A program made the position numbers and the translations under genes. A stretch of 64,000 nucleotides of DNA. It comes from Acanthamoeba castellanii str. Neff. Lineage: Eukaryota; Discosea; Longamoebia; Acanthamoebidae. The DNA is taken from the NCBI RefSeq assembly GCF_000313135.1, contig NW_004457538.1, positions 61,998 to 125,997 of the forward strand. Reading direction: 5' to 3'. This document shows, in pieces, positions 46,706 through 58,709 of the stretch (position 1 is its first letter; every line of letters begins with the position of its first letter). Under the pieces are notes generated by a model that was given only the letters and a program-made list of their open reading frames with translations, was not told where the DNA came from and ran no database searches.

Positions 46706-49700
46706 ATGACACATCATGTTGTACCCGCCAGCGTCGAGGCCATTGGCCAAGAGGGTCTCGTCCATGGAATCCACAGCGACGACCAGCGGCGCCAGTCGGG
46801 CTCAGGAGTTACGGAGGAGTTGTTGATGCCCGGTAGCTCTGGGCAAGACGATGGCAGTCCAGTGGCGGGGCGACATCGTCGCACGGGGCCATCGCCCCCA
46901 CCAACCTCATCTCCGCCTGCCACTTCCTCCTTCATCAGGCAGCTCCCGCAGCCACCACCGAAGCCCCATTCGGCCCTCGGTAAAGGAGGAAGCAGCATCC
47001 ATAGACGCGTAACACCCATCCAGCTCCAGAGGCAGCTGAGTTGTTCATCTTCTCACGTCGGCGTACGCAAGCTCAAGCAGCTTCCCCTCGTTCCCCCTCC
47101 ATCACCGCCTTCTTCGCCACCTCTGCCTCCTCGCCCCTACCGACTTCCATCTTCGCACTCATCTACGGCCTTTGCCGACTACCCACCGGCCCTGAGCCTG
47201 CTACTCGCATCGATACATTCTAAGAGCGCACGAATGTATGATGTCGCCACCTCCAAGGAGAAGGCCCGACGCCTGGCCTTTGAACGCCTCGCCACCGAAG
47301 TCATGTTCTGCGACGACCTCGGTGCGCCCCCCCCCCCTTTTTTATCCCTCCACTTGTAGCCCTTTGCTTCTTCATCATCCGTGGGTGCTGTTCATCTTCT
47401 GTGGAAACGAGTCAAGAGTTCGCTCACCTCCCATCTTTCCTTCCGCGGCTCTACACAAAACGTAGAGCGACGAGAGGCGCTCTTGCTGAGCTATCCGCTC
47501 TTCTGGGCGGAGAAGAGGGACATGTGCGCCCTGTGGCTCAGCCTCTACGACCAGACCTGGTCCGTCGACTCCACCCTCCCCCTTAGCAGCCGCGACCGGT
47601 GCGCCCCCCCCCCCAAAATTCCCGCCTCACTACCTGCACACCCACCTCTTCGCACCTTCTCTCCGCGTCGCGTTGGCAACTGCCCCGGTTGCTGATGTTG
47701 TTGATGTGCTGTGATTGTTCTGCAGGCTGCTCGACTTCATGCAACTGTGGGCCGGCCTCTACGTCAAGGACTTTGACGACATCATGAGGTGCGTGCCTCC
47801 CGTGATGACAAAGAGACGAGTTGTTCGTTTGATACATCTTTAACGCAAATGAATGTAGGGGCGGGGTGTTGGACATGTTGGAGATGAGGGAACAGAAGCC
47901 GGTGGTGAACCGGTTCAAGCTCCTCTTCTTCCATTCATCGATCATGACTCCCACCACGGCCACCACGACCGCTGCCGGTCCATCCCAGCCGGCCACCGCC
48001 GACGAGAAGCGCACCCGGCGGCGGCCCTTCCACTCCTTCTCGTCCTGGACCTCCACCCGCAGCTCCTCCTCCTCCGACGCCGACGACGACGCCCCGTCAT
48101 CATCATCGTCAGCAGCCTCGCCTTCGCCTTCGCGCCTGGGCTCGTCGTCCTCGGTGCCAGCCGTAGCCGAGCGCGAGGAGTGGGAGGGCACCGGCTCCGG
48201 CGAGCTCGAGGACAAGCGCATGCTGAAGATCCGCTACCGCGTGCGCGCCATGTCGCTCGACCTGATCGGCAAGAAGGGCTCCCACGCGAGCGGCCTCGAT
48301 GGCTCGCAAGCCGCGGCGCCGGCGGGGGCGGCGGCTGCGCCGACGTCGCTGCTGGACCTCAAGTCGGAGGACATTGCGCGCGAGCTGACGATGGACGAGT
48401 TCGAGCTCTACTGCGGGGTGGAGCCGCGCGAGTTCCTGGGCCAGGCCTGGCAGAAGGAGCGCAAGGCCGAGCTGGCGCCTAACCTGACCCGACTCATCGA
48501 GCGGTTCAACAAGATCGGCTACTGGGTGGCGACCGAGGTGCTCACCAAGCACGACGTCAAGGTGCGGGTCAAGTACATCAAGAAGTTCATCAAGATCGCC
48601 TTCCGATGCTACGAGTGCAACAACTTCAACGCCATCATGCAAATCCTCTCCGGCCTCAACAACTCGTCGGTCAAGCGACTCAAGGTATGCGCCATGCAAT
48701 GGAATGTTAGACTGCGCCCGCATTCCTCACATTACTGGTGTGCGTGTCGTGCCGTGCGTGTGCGTGTGCGTGTGCGGTCGAGCAGGACACGTGGGAGGCG
48801 TTGGGCGAGCGGTCGAAGAAGAAGATGGAGGAGCTCGAGTCGCTGATGGAGCCCCAGTCCAACTTCAAGAACTACCGCACGGTGCTCCACCACCGCCGCC
48901 ACTCGGCCAACCTCAGCTCCTCCGGCCCGCGCTCCGTCATCGCCGCCAACACCCCGCCCGTGCCCCGCGCCGGCCTGCACAGCCCGGCCCACTCGCCCCG
49001 CGGCCAGGTCCCCTCGTCGCCCCTCGCCACGTCATCGCCACGCTGCGGCCCGCTCCCCGAGGCCGGCAGCGGCAGCGGCATCATGCAGGCCGGCAACGGC
49101 GCCTCGCCCAGCCACCACACCACCGGAATGGCCCGACGCCCGACGCTGCCCTACGTCGGCCTCTTCCTGCGCTACCTCACCTACCTCGACGAAAACTCGC
49201 CATACCTCTCCACCACGGTGCGTGTCCTGTCGCGCGTGTCGTGTGTGTGTCGCGTTGTGTGGCGGGAATTAAAGGCTGATCGTGTGTCGTGTGCAGGAGA
49301 GCGACGGAAGGGATGGCGCGGGCGAGGTGAAGGTGAACGCCAACCTGCTGCGCACGCGATGGGAGCAAGTGAAGGAATTCCTCGGATTCCAGGCCCCGCC
49401 CTACCGCCTGCCGCGCTCCGAGGCGGCCGCCAAGTACCTCCGGTCCATCCACGCCGTGGCCGACGACGAGGTCCTGTACCACCTCTCCTGCTCGTCGCAG
49501 CCCTCGCCCCGCCGGGACCACAGCGCTGCGACGGGCGGCCTGCGCGGCAGCGCGAGCGTGCCCTCCAGCCCGGCCGTGCACCGCGCGCCGTCGATCGCTG
49601 ACGAGAAGGTGGCGGCGCCCGGCTCGCCGCTGATCGCCCAGCTCACGCCCTGGATCACCACCACCGACGCCGATCCGACCGGCGGCCTCGTACGCCCTCC

Positions 49701-50333
49701 TTTCCCGCGCGTGCGGTCCTGTGCGTGCGCGTGTGAGGCGATGGCTGACTCGCGCCTGGTGTGTGTCTCTGTGAACAGCCGGACGTGCGAAAGCGAGCGA
49801 ACTCGGCCGGCCGAAGCAATGCGCCGCCATCGCCGTCGGTGGCGCCGTCGGGCTCTGGGTCGCGCCGCCGGCGCATGCACTACGCCAAGCCGCTCCCGGC
49901 CCTCCCGCCCGAGGACTCCCCGGCATCCGCCGCGGCCGACTCGCAGCAGCAGCAGCTCTACGACTCGGGCGAGCCGCCGCTGCACCGCTCCAACTCGGGG
50001 GTGCCCCTCACTGCGGCCCGCCTGAGCGTGTCGAGTCCGACCCTGCCGCGACTGCGGCTCGATCGCATCCAGCGCGACGACAGCTTCCGCCAGCTCCTGA
50101 GCTCGAGCGAGAGCAGCAGCGACGAATCGAGCTCGAGCAGCCGCTCGTTCGGCCGCCTGGACGACGCTCATGGGGCGGACCACCATCATCACTACGATCA
50201 GATGTCGACGTCGTACTACGACGAGGGCTGCTGGTCGCAGTACTCGGGCGGCGACTGGACGGACGACGACTCGACGCCGCTGGCCTCGCCCGCCGTCCCG
50301 CTTCGCCCCGGCTTCGCACGACAGATCGTGTAG
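46706..50333 (+). CDS. Ras guanine nucleotide exchange factor (RasGEF, CDC25-type)
   Basis: RasGEFs load Ras-family GTPases with GTP at membranes. The start is taken at ATG 46706, but the N-terminus may extend upstream. A Pro/Ser-rich region leads to a RasGEF-N-like part (LLLSYPLFWAEKRDMCALWL, then LLDFMQLWAGLYVKDFDDIM). A low-complexity Ser/Asp linker follows. The catalytic domain starts at LLDLKSEDIARELTMDEFEL and continues with REFLGQAWQKE, TRLIERFNKIGYWVATEVLT, RVKYIKKFIKIAFRCYECNN, FNAIMQILSGLNNSSVKRLK, LPYVGLFLRYLTYLDEN and an insert. The tail is long, Ser-rich and His-rich (HGADHHHHYD). Introns after 47322 and 47599 open with long C-runs. The family is clear; the target GTPase is not. 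Confidence 0.9.
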
Positions 50334-50634
50334 AAGAGGAAGAAGAGAATGTCGAGCTGACATGTTGTAGAGTAGACGTCCGCGGCGATGATGGTGGAAG
50401 GAGATGAAGAGGTGGAAGATAACATGCATGTTTTGTACATAGACCCAACACACTCAAACAAACGATATTATGTTCATACTGCGCACGACACACACGCTCC
50501 CCGGTAGTGCACGCGTGTGGTGTAGAGTTAACTTAATCTTTCGAGATCCAAGGCAGACAAGGAAAGAGTAGTGTGTACATGGTGTTTACAAAGTGAAAGA
50601 GATGAGGAGACAGCAGGGAAAGGGTGGGTTGGTG
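50334..50634. other. Convergent 3' region
   Basis: The RasGEF (+) and DUF4050 (-) genes end toward each other. It should hold both 3' UTRs; I see nothing else. Confidence 0.45.
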
Positions 50635-51034
50635 CTACCAGTTCGAGTCGGTTTCCCACACCCACGTAAGCACGTTCACCAGATCGCTCAGCGGCACTGG
50701 TTGCGACAACTGGCAGCATGACACCAAGAGCATAGGTCATCACGGAGAGGGAGAGAACAAATGCAATCGTGGAGGGTGAAGATCGTACCTGCCCTCGTGA
50801 GGTGACGTCGGTATAGATTACATCGGGATCGATGCGCTTCTTCTCTTTGGGCTTCTCGCTGTCTTGTGGCGTGCCCCCCTTTTTATCATTGGGCGATTTG
50901 TACTTCCATTCATGCCGCAGAGCCGACCAGGTCTGCTCGCCGATGTTGACCCAGCCCTCTCTTGGGCCGGCCGCCGATGTCCCACCACTAGGCAGCCCCT
51001 GGCAGCTCGCCTGGGCCTCAACCTGTTGCTCCAT
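50635..51034 (-). CDS. Small DUF4050 (Gag1-like clamp) protein
   Basis: Two exons: 51034 to about 50790, and about 50700 to 50635. The start gives MEQQVEAQASCQGLPSGG. The conserved parts are WVNIGEQTWSALRHEWKYKS, then IDPDVIYTDVTSRGQ and, after the intron, QPVPLSDLVNVLTWVWETDS. This W-x-x-x-R-x-x-W pattern followed by PVPLxDLVDxLxxVWE is the DUF4050 signature of small fungal and plant proteins; the fission yeast member Gag1 is linked to TORC1/Gtr signalling. The N-terminal region is short here. The spacer of 72 bases to the ELF4 gene must hold both promoters. Confidence 0.7.
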
Positions 51035-51106
51035 CTCTTGTACACGAATAATTAAACAATCAATTAATATTGAACCGAAAAAGATTTACCTTTATGGAAA
51101 ATAAAG

Positions 51107-51426
51107 ATGGAAGCAGGCCAGCAACAACAAGTTGATGGAGGGAAGGTGGTGCTGCCCATCGGTCAGCTGGCTATGATCGTAGATCAGTTGCAGCGAAGGA
51201 ACAGCGACCTCATCGCCCACATCTCGCACAACCAAACATCCCGCGATCCCGCCAAATTGAACGAAAATGTGCGACTGCTGCGCGAGCTTGACTTGAATCT
51301 CCACAAGGTACACGTGCCTTCATACATGATGGCACAACTAGCTTCAATTTGAGTAAAATTTAATCACAAATGCACAAAAAACAGATCCTTGCTCTCTATC
51401 AAGAGATACGATCTCGAATCGCCTAG
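51107..51426 (+). CDS. EARLY FLOWERING 4 (ELF4/DUF1313) domain protein
   Basis: Two exons, 51107-51307 and 51385-51426, join in phase 0 (CACAAG|gtacacg to AAACAG|ATCCTT) to give 80 residues. The core IVDQLQRRNSDLIAHISHNQ, TSRDPAKLNENVRLLRELDL and NLHKILALYQEI follows the ELF4 helical-hairpin pattern of a helix, LI-x3-NHQS, NVxLIRELN and NIxKVxxLY. In plants ELF4 is the small subunit of the circadian evening complex, binding ELF3. Here the protein is almost only this domain. It starts 72 bases from the divergent DUF4050 gene. Plant-type function cannot be assumed; a helical adaptor is a safe description. Confidence 0.82.
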
Positions 51427-51627
51427 TCTCGGACGCTGCATCTCTCCTTCTCGGCCATCATCTCCTTCCTCGTGCGTCGTCTCATCTCCTCTGTCGATCG
51501 GCGTCTGGAGTAAAGGCGGAAGAGGGCGCTGGCCCCGCCCTATGTACATTCTTTACAGATGCTGCGTCTCCTCGTCTCTCCCGTTGCCGCTGCGCTGACG
51601 TCGGCGCGGCCAGGCCATTGTCTTCTT

Positions 51628-54600
51628 CTACTGCATACGCGGCACCTCGGTGCAGCCGAGCGGCTTGACGCGGTTGTTGAGACTCACCACCTGCCTGTCC
51701 TCCAGCATGCAGTTGTGGAGCTCCACCCTCTTCAATGACAGGGGCCAGGCGTTCACCTTCACATGCACCACCACCGCAATCGACATCAGCAATCAGAAAC
51801 AACGACAACAACGTCAAGAAGATGATGAAGAAGGTACCTCGCCCAGTACTTGGCAGGCAGAGGCGTCGAAGCGGCATCGGTACAGCATGACGTGGTCGAA
51901 GTTGGTGTCTGCCAGCGCTTCCGCCAGGGCCTTGAGCGACCCGCCCGTCACGTAGCTGTCGCGCAGCTGCAGCTTGTCCGACGGGATGCCGCTGCACCAC
52001 TCGACCCAGTGCTGCACACTGTGTGCGTTGTTGTTTCACATCACCCGGACAGTTGCGTGCGTGAGTTCCACCACGTCCACTACCGCACGACACACGCCAC
52101 CGCACACGCACACACGCCAGTGAAACAGGATGGGGGGACGTACGAGGTGTGGGGAGAGGCCAGGAGTGGACCCTCGCGCGGGGGCGGCAGCGTGCAGTAG
52201 ACTTGTGCTGAGGGGTTCATCATGGGAGTGTTGTAAGCCGCGAGGAGGAGCGGCGAGGTGGTGATTGCGGTGGTCGGGCGCAGGGCCGGGGTCGGCGTTG
52301 GGGTGGCCTTGACGGGCGCTGCGGGAGGCGCCGGCGGTGAGCCGATCACGATGGTGGTGGGCTGCTGATGTTGCTGGGCAGCGGCACTCACGCGCTGGGC
52401 AGTGGCGAGCACGCCGGCGGGACAGGCGTGGGTGACGCGGCTCGAGAGCCTGGTCAGCAGCGACTCGATCGAGTCGGGCTTGGGCTCGAGCAGCTGGTAG
52501 AGCACCTCCGCGTGGAGGTTGAAGTCGGGCTTCTGGTCCAGGTACTTGAGGAGGTAGGGCACGCCGAGGTGCAGGATGATCTGACGATAGCGGAAGAAGC
52601 GCGCAAAGAAGACGCCGGCCCTTTCGCGGAGCTCGGCATCGATGGCCTGCTTGATCTCGCGAGCCGAAAGCCACCCACTGCGTGCACACTGCGTAGGAGG
52701 GAGCAGAGTCAGCATTAAAGAAAGGCCGACGGCTGAGGAAGCAGAGGACTCGCGCAACCATCTTACCTCTTCAATGAGACCGACCTCGGCCTCGAGACGG
52801 AAGTAGACGCTGCAGAGAAGCTGTGCGGGCAGCTCGAGGTGCGGAGGCGGAGTGCTGGACACGATGCTTTCGATCTGCTGCAGGTCCTCTTCCACAGAAG
52901 TCTGCAACTCGGCCGGCTGTACGAGAGGACAGCTCAGTCAGTTTTCACAATCATCATCATCACCATTTTCATCATGTAGTGGCGTGTACCTGAGGCAGCG
53001 AGATGACTTCGTAGTGGCCAGGCGACGGAGTGTAGTACAAGGAGATGGGAGGCCCTCCGAACTCGGTGCCGATCATGTAGTCCTTGCCGGGACGCAACCT
53101 GACAAGTGAGGACATGAACGTGAGCCACACGAAACGGAACGAAAACGAAACGAAGCGAAACGAGAGAGAGGAAACGGCACGTACTTGCCCTGTCTGTCCA
53201 TGCGGAGGGCCACGTCGTCAAAGGTGAAGAGCTCAAGCGGTCGCTGGAGCTTCTGCGACAGCTTTTGCACCTGGATGTGATCGGCCCACACGCCGGCCTT
53301 GGCCATGGTGAGCGAATCGTTCACGTTCTCGATCACGAAGCCGTGGAACTGATATTCAGCGCCCTTGCCGTGGGCCTGCATCTCCCTCTCGGAGCCCTGT
53401 TGGTGTTGTTGTTTGTGTGAAAGACCCGAACGCACACGTGGAGTGGTGAGCAAGGGGGCCGACTTCGGCTGAAGAGCGGCATTTCATGACGATCGCGCAA
53501 CTGTACCGTGTTGAGTCGCTTCCTGAGACCCAGGCTCAGCGCGTCCTCCCAGGCGCGCGTGATGTTGGGATACGTGTGCCGGACAACGGCCCGGAAGAAG
53601 CAGTTGCCATCGCCGTCGATCTTGTGAATCGTGTAGGGCGTGTGGTCGGTGACGAGCCTCTTGAACGAGTCCATGACGTCTGGAGATGCATGGCGCACGG
53701 ACCAAGAGTGAGAAAAAAGCTTCGACGACATGAAGGAAAAGCTGGTGTGCAAACGTACAATCAGAGGCGGACAGGAACTCGAACATGAGTTCGTACTCTT
53801 GCTTGTGCAGGAACGGAGTGACGTCAAAGTCCAACTCTTCGACCTGCTTCGGCTGACTGTAAGAGGACAAGCCGGATTAGGTCCATGCTCGAACAGCAAA
53901 CCGGGGTGCATGAAGAGAGAGAGAGAGAGGATTGGGGGAACGAACGTACATGGACTGGTGGGCCTCGGGCGAGTTGAAAAGGAAGCACTTGATGATCTGC
54001 ATCTTGGTTTCCAGGAAGCTGGCCTCCTCGGCGCACAGTCCTCCGTTGGAGCGAGTGGCCTCTTGCTTGATGCTGTGGGCAACGGTGATGTGTGTGTGAG
54101 AGAGAGAGAGATTAAGCAGTGCGTTCGGCGGCCTAAGCGTGTAAGCGGGCAGTACCAGTCATTGATCTTGCGCAGACTCTGGAAGCAACAGTACATGCCT
54201 GGCCAGTTGGGGAGGGTCACCTTCGACAGATCCTTCTGTGGCTTGCCCTGTGTGCAAGAAAAAGAAGGGAACACGTCAGGTCACTGATGAGCTCTATCGG
54301 CCAACGTCGCGGAAGAGGTACAACGCACCTTGGTCTTCTCGTACAGAAGGAAGGCCGTCTTGGTAATGGTAGGGTAGTGTAGCAACTTGACGATCTTGTA
54401 CTGTGGCCCGCAAACATGCAAGAATGGGGCGTAAGCGCGTAGTTTGTGGATGAGAGCGAGAGAAGGGGGTTGCAGACGTACGGTATTGGAAGCCTGCTCG
54501 AGCGTTTGAATGATCGCGTGGAAGGGGGTGTAGGGATCCTTGGGTTTGGACTTGCCCAGCAGATCAGCGACGTGGTAGGCATAGGCGCGAAGGGCCACGG

Positions 54601-54949
54601 GCTGCAGCACCTTGGCCAGCTCGTGCTCGGAGAAGTCCTCGGAGAGGGCGTAGGCGAGCAGGTTGTTGCGCACTCTCTCGACGACCGAAGAGAGCTGGCA
54701 TTTCAACTCTGCCAATTCCTGGATGGAGGCCTCGAGAACGGCGATCCTGGAGCCAGGCGCTTCGGGTGCCATCTGGTTGCTGTCGCTACGTTGCTTGGCA
54801 TACGCTTCGGATTGACGTCGCATGTTGCTCATGAGGCGAGGGTAGTGAACATCGCAGAGCTCGTTGAGCACGCAATAGTCCTGATTGATCGTCTTCCATA
54901 GGGGCATGTCGTCATGAGGCGAAGCGCACCACGATCCAGAAGGTTGCAT
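51628..54949 (-). CDS. OTU-domain deubiquitinase-like protein
   Basis: The start at 54949 gives MQPSGSWCASPHDDMPLWKT. An N-terminal helical region of several hundred residues (SSVVERVRNNLLAYALSEDF, then YKIVKLLHYPTITKTAFLLY) has no known match. The OTU domain begins HTPYTIHKIDGDGNCFFRAV; the DGNC motif carries the catalytic Asp and Cys, ARAWEDALSLGLRKRL-type helices follow, and the His comes at SPGHYEVISLPQ. A VAP/VHS-unlike helical part (EIKQAIDAELRERAGVFFAR) and a Pro/Thr/Ala-rich stretch come next. The end looks leucine-rich-repeat-like (SLKALAEALADTNFDHVMLY, then SLKRVELHNCML). More than ten exons are present. Deubiquitinase activity is likely given the intact triad pieces; substrate unknown. 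Confidence 0.82.
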
Positions 54950-55425
54950 GATGTTGGTGTGATGTATCTGTGGATGATGCGTCGAGATGAAGACGGAACG
55001 CAACTCGGTTTCCTTCTGCTTTCTTCGATTTGTCGAGAGAGTTTGCAGGTAGCCTGGTCTGAGGGACGCGAGTGAAGATTGATCGATCTACTGAGAGCAG
55101 AGATGATTCCACCGAGGCCAGAAGAGGACTGTGCAGGAAGGAAACCCGGTGATGGAGTAGATGGACAAGGGTTGAGCAGGAAACGTTTATAGAAGGACGA
55201 CGAAGGATCGAATGGCGAACCACGAAGATGGACTCACGCGAGACCAGCCGTGATCGAGCAGGGGATCTTCTGCGTCTGTCTCTGCTGTAAATTTCTCCAG
55301 AAGTGAAAATGCCGTGTGTGGCACTCCCCAGATTTTTGCGGAATGCTCAGTTTCACGAAATTTTTCAGATGAACGAAAATAGTGCGCAACAAAAAGAAAA
55401 TGAAGATTAAATCGAAATCAAGAAG
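54950..55425. other. Divergent promoter region, OTU gene and glomulin gene
   Basis: The two genes start 477 bases apart on opposite strands. AT-rich bases 55350-55425 form a likely leader for the + strand gene. No gene is supported inside. Confidence 0.45.
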
Positions 55426-58035
55426 ATGGAAGAGAGGAACTTCGAGGAGCTTCTGGCAAGCATCTCAGCGGCCGCTGCACACGTGAACGAGGTGCCTAGT
55501 GTCTGTCGCCCTCATCTCTATGAGTGGTCTGATCGCATTGTCAGCTCAGGTGGGTGCAGAGGGTGCAGGAGAGCAACAGCAGCAAGAGGTTGTCGATGCC
55601 CTTGTGTCTCTACTCGACGTTCCCGCTGCACTCTCGGCAGAGCAGAGGGAGCGCCTGTTCGACCTCCTCCTGCCGCTACTCCGGCCTGACAAGGTGCGTT
55701 CACTCCTGTGCCCTTTTACTACTTCACCACTACACCGATGCTAACATGTACGCACATCGTGTCCCAGCCGCTGTTGGGTCGTGTCTTCTTCGACATCTTT
55801 CACGGCCTGCTCGGCTTCCTCCCCTATCCTGAAACACAGCCGGCCTGCACCCAGGTTCGGCCCTCCCACTCCTTCTCGCGCATTCATGTAGCGCCGTGAC
55901 TTGGAGCGCTTGCTCACTCTCTGATCAACCACGCGGGCGGCAGCACAGATCGTGAACGACATTGCGGCCACGTGCAACCCGCGGGAGATGTGGATCGTGT
56001 GCACTGAGGCCCTGGGCCGGCCGCAGCCCACGGCCACCAAAGTGCTCCTACTTCACCTCCTGTCGCAAGGTGCGTCCGGTGCACACACGAGCACTGGAGG
56101 CAGAAGCTGACCATTACTCACACATATTTTCTTCTTCCTTCTCTCTCACTCTACGCTGCAGTGCTGCGAAGGCTTCCAGAGAGCTCGCGCCCGCGGTTCC
56201 TGAGAAGTGGGCTCTCTCTCGCCGCATCTCTGCTCCGTCCCAAGGACGAGCGTGCCAGCGGCGATGATGATGAAGAAGAAGATTCCGACGAGATGGACGA
56301 AGAGGTCAGTAGTGCTCACCTTATCTCTTCTCAGTTGTGCTGTCAACGTTGTTGACACGTAAACGTAGGACGAGGCTGAGCCCACGACCGCGGTCAAGGT
56401 GACCAACGCGTTCGGCGACACCGACGATGACCTCAAACGAAAGTACCGGCTCGCGCCCGACACCGAGTCCTTTGCCAAGGCCGCCCTCGAGCTGGCCCGG
56501 CCTTTCGTCTCCAAGACCACGACCCCGCTGGCACGAGAGGAGGGCGAGCTCGTGCTAGGGTTCCTGATGGCGGTACTCGCTGGCCCGGTCGCCCGCGCGC
56601 CGCTCGAGTCGCGGCCCAAGAACAAACCGCACGCGGGCTACTCTGGGATAGCCTCCACCGTCCTCGTATGCCCCCCCCCCGGTCTTCCTACGACACGACA
56701 CACGTACCAACAACTCGCCAACAGGAACTCTTGCTGGCGCTGGGGTGGTCGGTGGACCGCGTGCTGAGCGCGGCGGCCACGATCAACCCGAGCGGCGTGG
56801 GCGTCTACGCCTACCTCGTCTTCGTGCAACCGCCTGACGTCACCCTGTCGCAGCACTGCCTGCCGATGGTCAGCTCCTCGCTCTACAGCTTCTGCCGGAT
56901 CCTCCCCAGCCTCAGCCAACTCCTGCGAGAGTACCTACCCCCCCCCACATCTGCGTCAGTCGCTTTGATGTCGCCCCCCCCCTAACGCGTACGTTGGCGA
57001 ATCCGCACAGGCCGGCGCCCAACGCGTCGTTCAAGGGCCATCGCCTGTTGGTCCACTTCACAGACCTCCTGCGCGGTTCTGCCGGCGAGGTGTCCGAGCC
57101 CGTCCTGGCCGGCCTCGGCGCCTCCCTCGACCAATGGCGAGAGCTGTGCAAGGTACCACTCAGCAGTTTCTTTCACTGCGCTCCTGCAACGACACGACCA
57201 ACAACACGACACACACGACGCGCGCTCACGGTATACGACACACGACACACGCCAACCAGGACGTGATCACGTACATGGTGAGCAACCCGGTGGAGGGGGA
57301 GCGACAGACCGCCTACGGCTGCCTCGGCGCTCTTTTCACCCTACTGGGTCCGTGGGAGCGGTTCCGTGTGCTGGGATCGCTGCTGCAGGACTGCCCCTAC
57401 GCGGCGGTGGCGGGCCTGCTCGTGGCGCGGCTCAAGGACGAGACCCTGCGGGCGTGGCCCGCCCGGGGCAGTCCCGCGGGCACGCACTGCCCGCCCTTCG
57501 CCAGCCCCAAGCTCGTCGACCTCTTCCCGCACTTCATGCACTGCAAGGCCCCCATCGAACAGCTCGACCTGCTCATGCACAGCCTCAACTTCTACCGCTT
57601 CCTCCTGCTCCGCGACCGAGGCGCCCAGGCTGTCGTCGGTGTGTGGCGGCCCGACCTCGTCGAGTGGGTCAAGGCCCAGTGGCTCTTGCCCTTGCGAGAG
57701 GTACATACAACCACCGAGACCACACGACCGATGACACACGCACGCGCACACGATCGATAACACACGAGTTAACGGGGGAATAGGCGGTGAGTGGGCTGGT
57801 GCAGGAGTACTCGACGACGCTGGGCGAGGAGGCCCAGCAGCAGAAGATTGCGATGCTCACGCAGCATGGCTTCCCGCAGTTGAGCCCCGAGGACATGCAA
57901 CACGCGTCGACTGCCTCGCTCACCGCCCTCGCGCCGCTGACCGACCTCATCGACTGGGTCTTCTCCCTCCTCGACGAGCAGCAGCTCCAGCTCGCCCCCG
58001 TCCGCGCCGACCCCAGCCTCCTCCCTCGGCCATAA
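55426..58035 (+). CDS. GLMN: Glomulin/ALF4-like (FAP68) protein
   Basis: Glomulin is an all-helical HEAT-like protein that binds RBX1 and restrains cullin-RING ubiquitin ligases; the plant homologue is ALF4. The start ATG 55426 gives MEERNFEELLASISAAAAHV. Parts in order are LVSLLDVPAALSAEQRERLF, PLLGRVFFDIFHGLLGFL, PREMWIVCTEALGRPQPTAT, an acidic insert (DDEEEDSDEMDEE), FLMAVLAGPVARAPLE, PNASFKGHRLLVHFTDLLRG and the most diagnostic C-terminal part: LVDLFPHFMHCKAPIEQLDL, LLMHSLNFYRFLLLRDRGAQ and VGVWRPDLVEWVKAQWLLPL. About nine introns, several opening with C-runs. The family call rests mainly on the C-terminal third, which contains the RBX1-binding region in animals. Confidence 0.83.
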
Positions 58036-58236
58036 TATATAAAAACGTGTTGCACATCAACCTACAGCGAGAGAAGGAACGGTAGCCAATGTTTCGGCCG
58101 AACATTGTCTGCCCAATGGTGCGTTTTGGCGGGAACGGGTTGGTGGAGCTGCTGGCAAAGAAAAACGCAGGCAAAGAAGGTGAAAAGCGAAAGGCCGCGT
58201 AGTGGCCAAGTGACTTGCTTGTCCTGGTAGTAGGCG

Positions 58237-58588
58237 ATGGAGATGCAGGAGACGAGGGGAGGAGTAGAGGGGACGACCAGGCGAGAGGAGGGGACGAAGG
58301 TGAACCAAGCGGCAGAAGCGGCCACCACCGATGGAGGGATCATTTCTTCTTCTTCGGCATCCCGGCTGCTGGCGGACTTAGCGGGCTTACGTACGTTGAC
58401 TGTTGTGTCGTGTACAAGACTGGACTGCTCACAAATCTCGTCGCGGCGGGAGTGCAGAGAGGGTGCAGGAGCGATTACTTCTGCGCGAGCGGGTGCTGGT
58501 CCAGACCAACTCGGCCCAGGAGCTCGGGCTACGTGTGGCCGCGAGGGAGCTCACCGAAATCGCCCACCGGGCGGAGAGGAGAGGCTAA
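58237..58588 (+). CDS. Small helical protein of 94 residues, family unknown
   Basis: Two exons, 58237-58390 and 58458-58588, join in phase 1 across a GTACGTTG donor and a GGAGTGCAG acceptor. The joined protein has a polar N-terminus, a Ser-rich patch, then one continuous amphipathic helix region (LADLAGLQRVQERLLLRERV, followed by NSAQELGLRVAARELTEIAH). The length and shape resemble small subunits of tethering or lysosome-positioning complexes, but I cannot name a family. The gene lies 201 bases after the glomulin gene on the same strand. Confidence 0.55.
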
Positions 58589-58709
58589 GGCTAATGAACA
58601 GCTTCATGTACTCTCATTCTATCCCTCTCCTCTGGGGTGGTGGGTAGTATGCAAGTCCTTGTTGTTGTTGTGTGGTTGTCTATATACTATACAATCGCTG
58701 CGGGGCGCG

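Noticed and set aside
48109..50453. Long minus-strand frames over the RasGEF gene
   Set aside because: The sense frames contain a clear RasGEF domain; the antisense frames are Arg/Ala/Leu-rich shadows.
58057..58343. 93-residue minus-strand frame with hydrophobic segments
   Set aside because: It overlaps the better supported two-exon + strand gene at 58237-58588 and has no family match.
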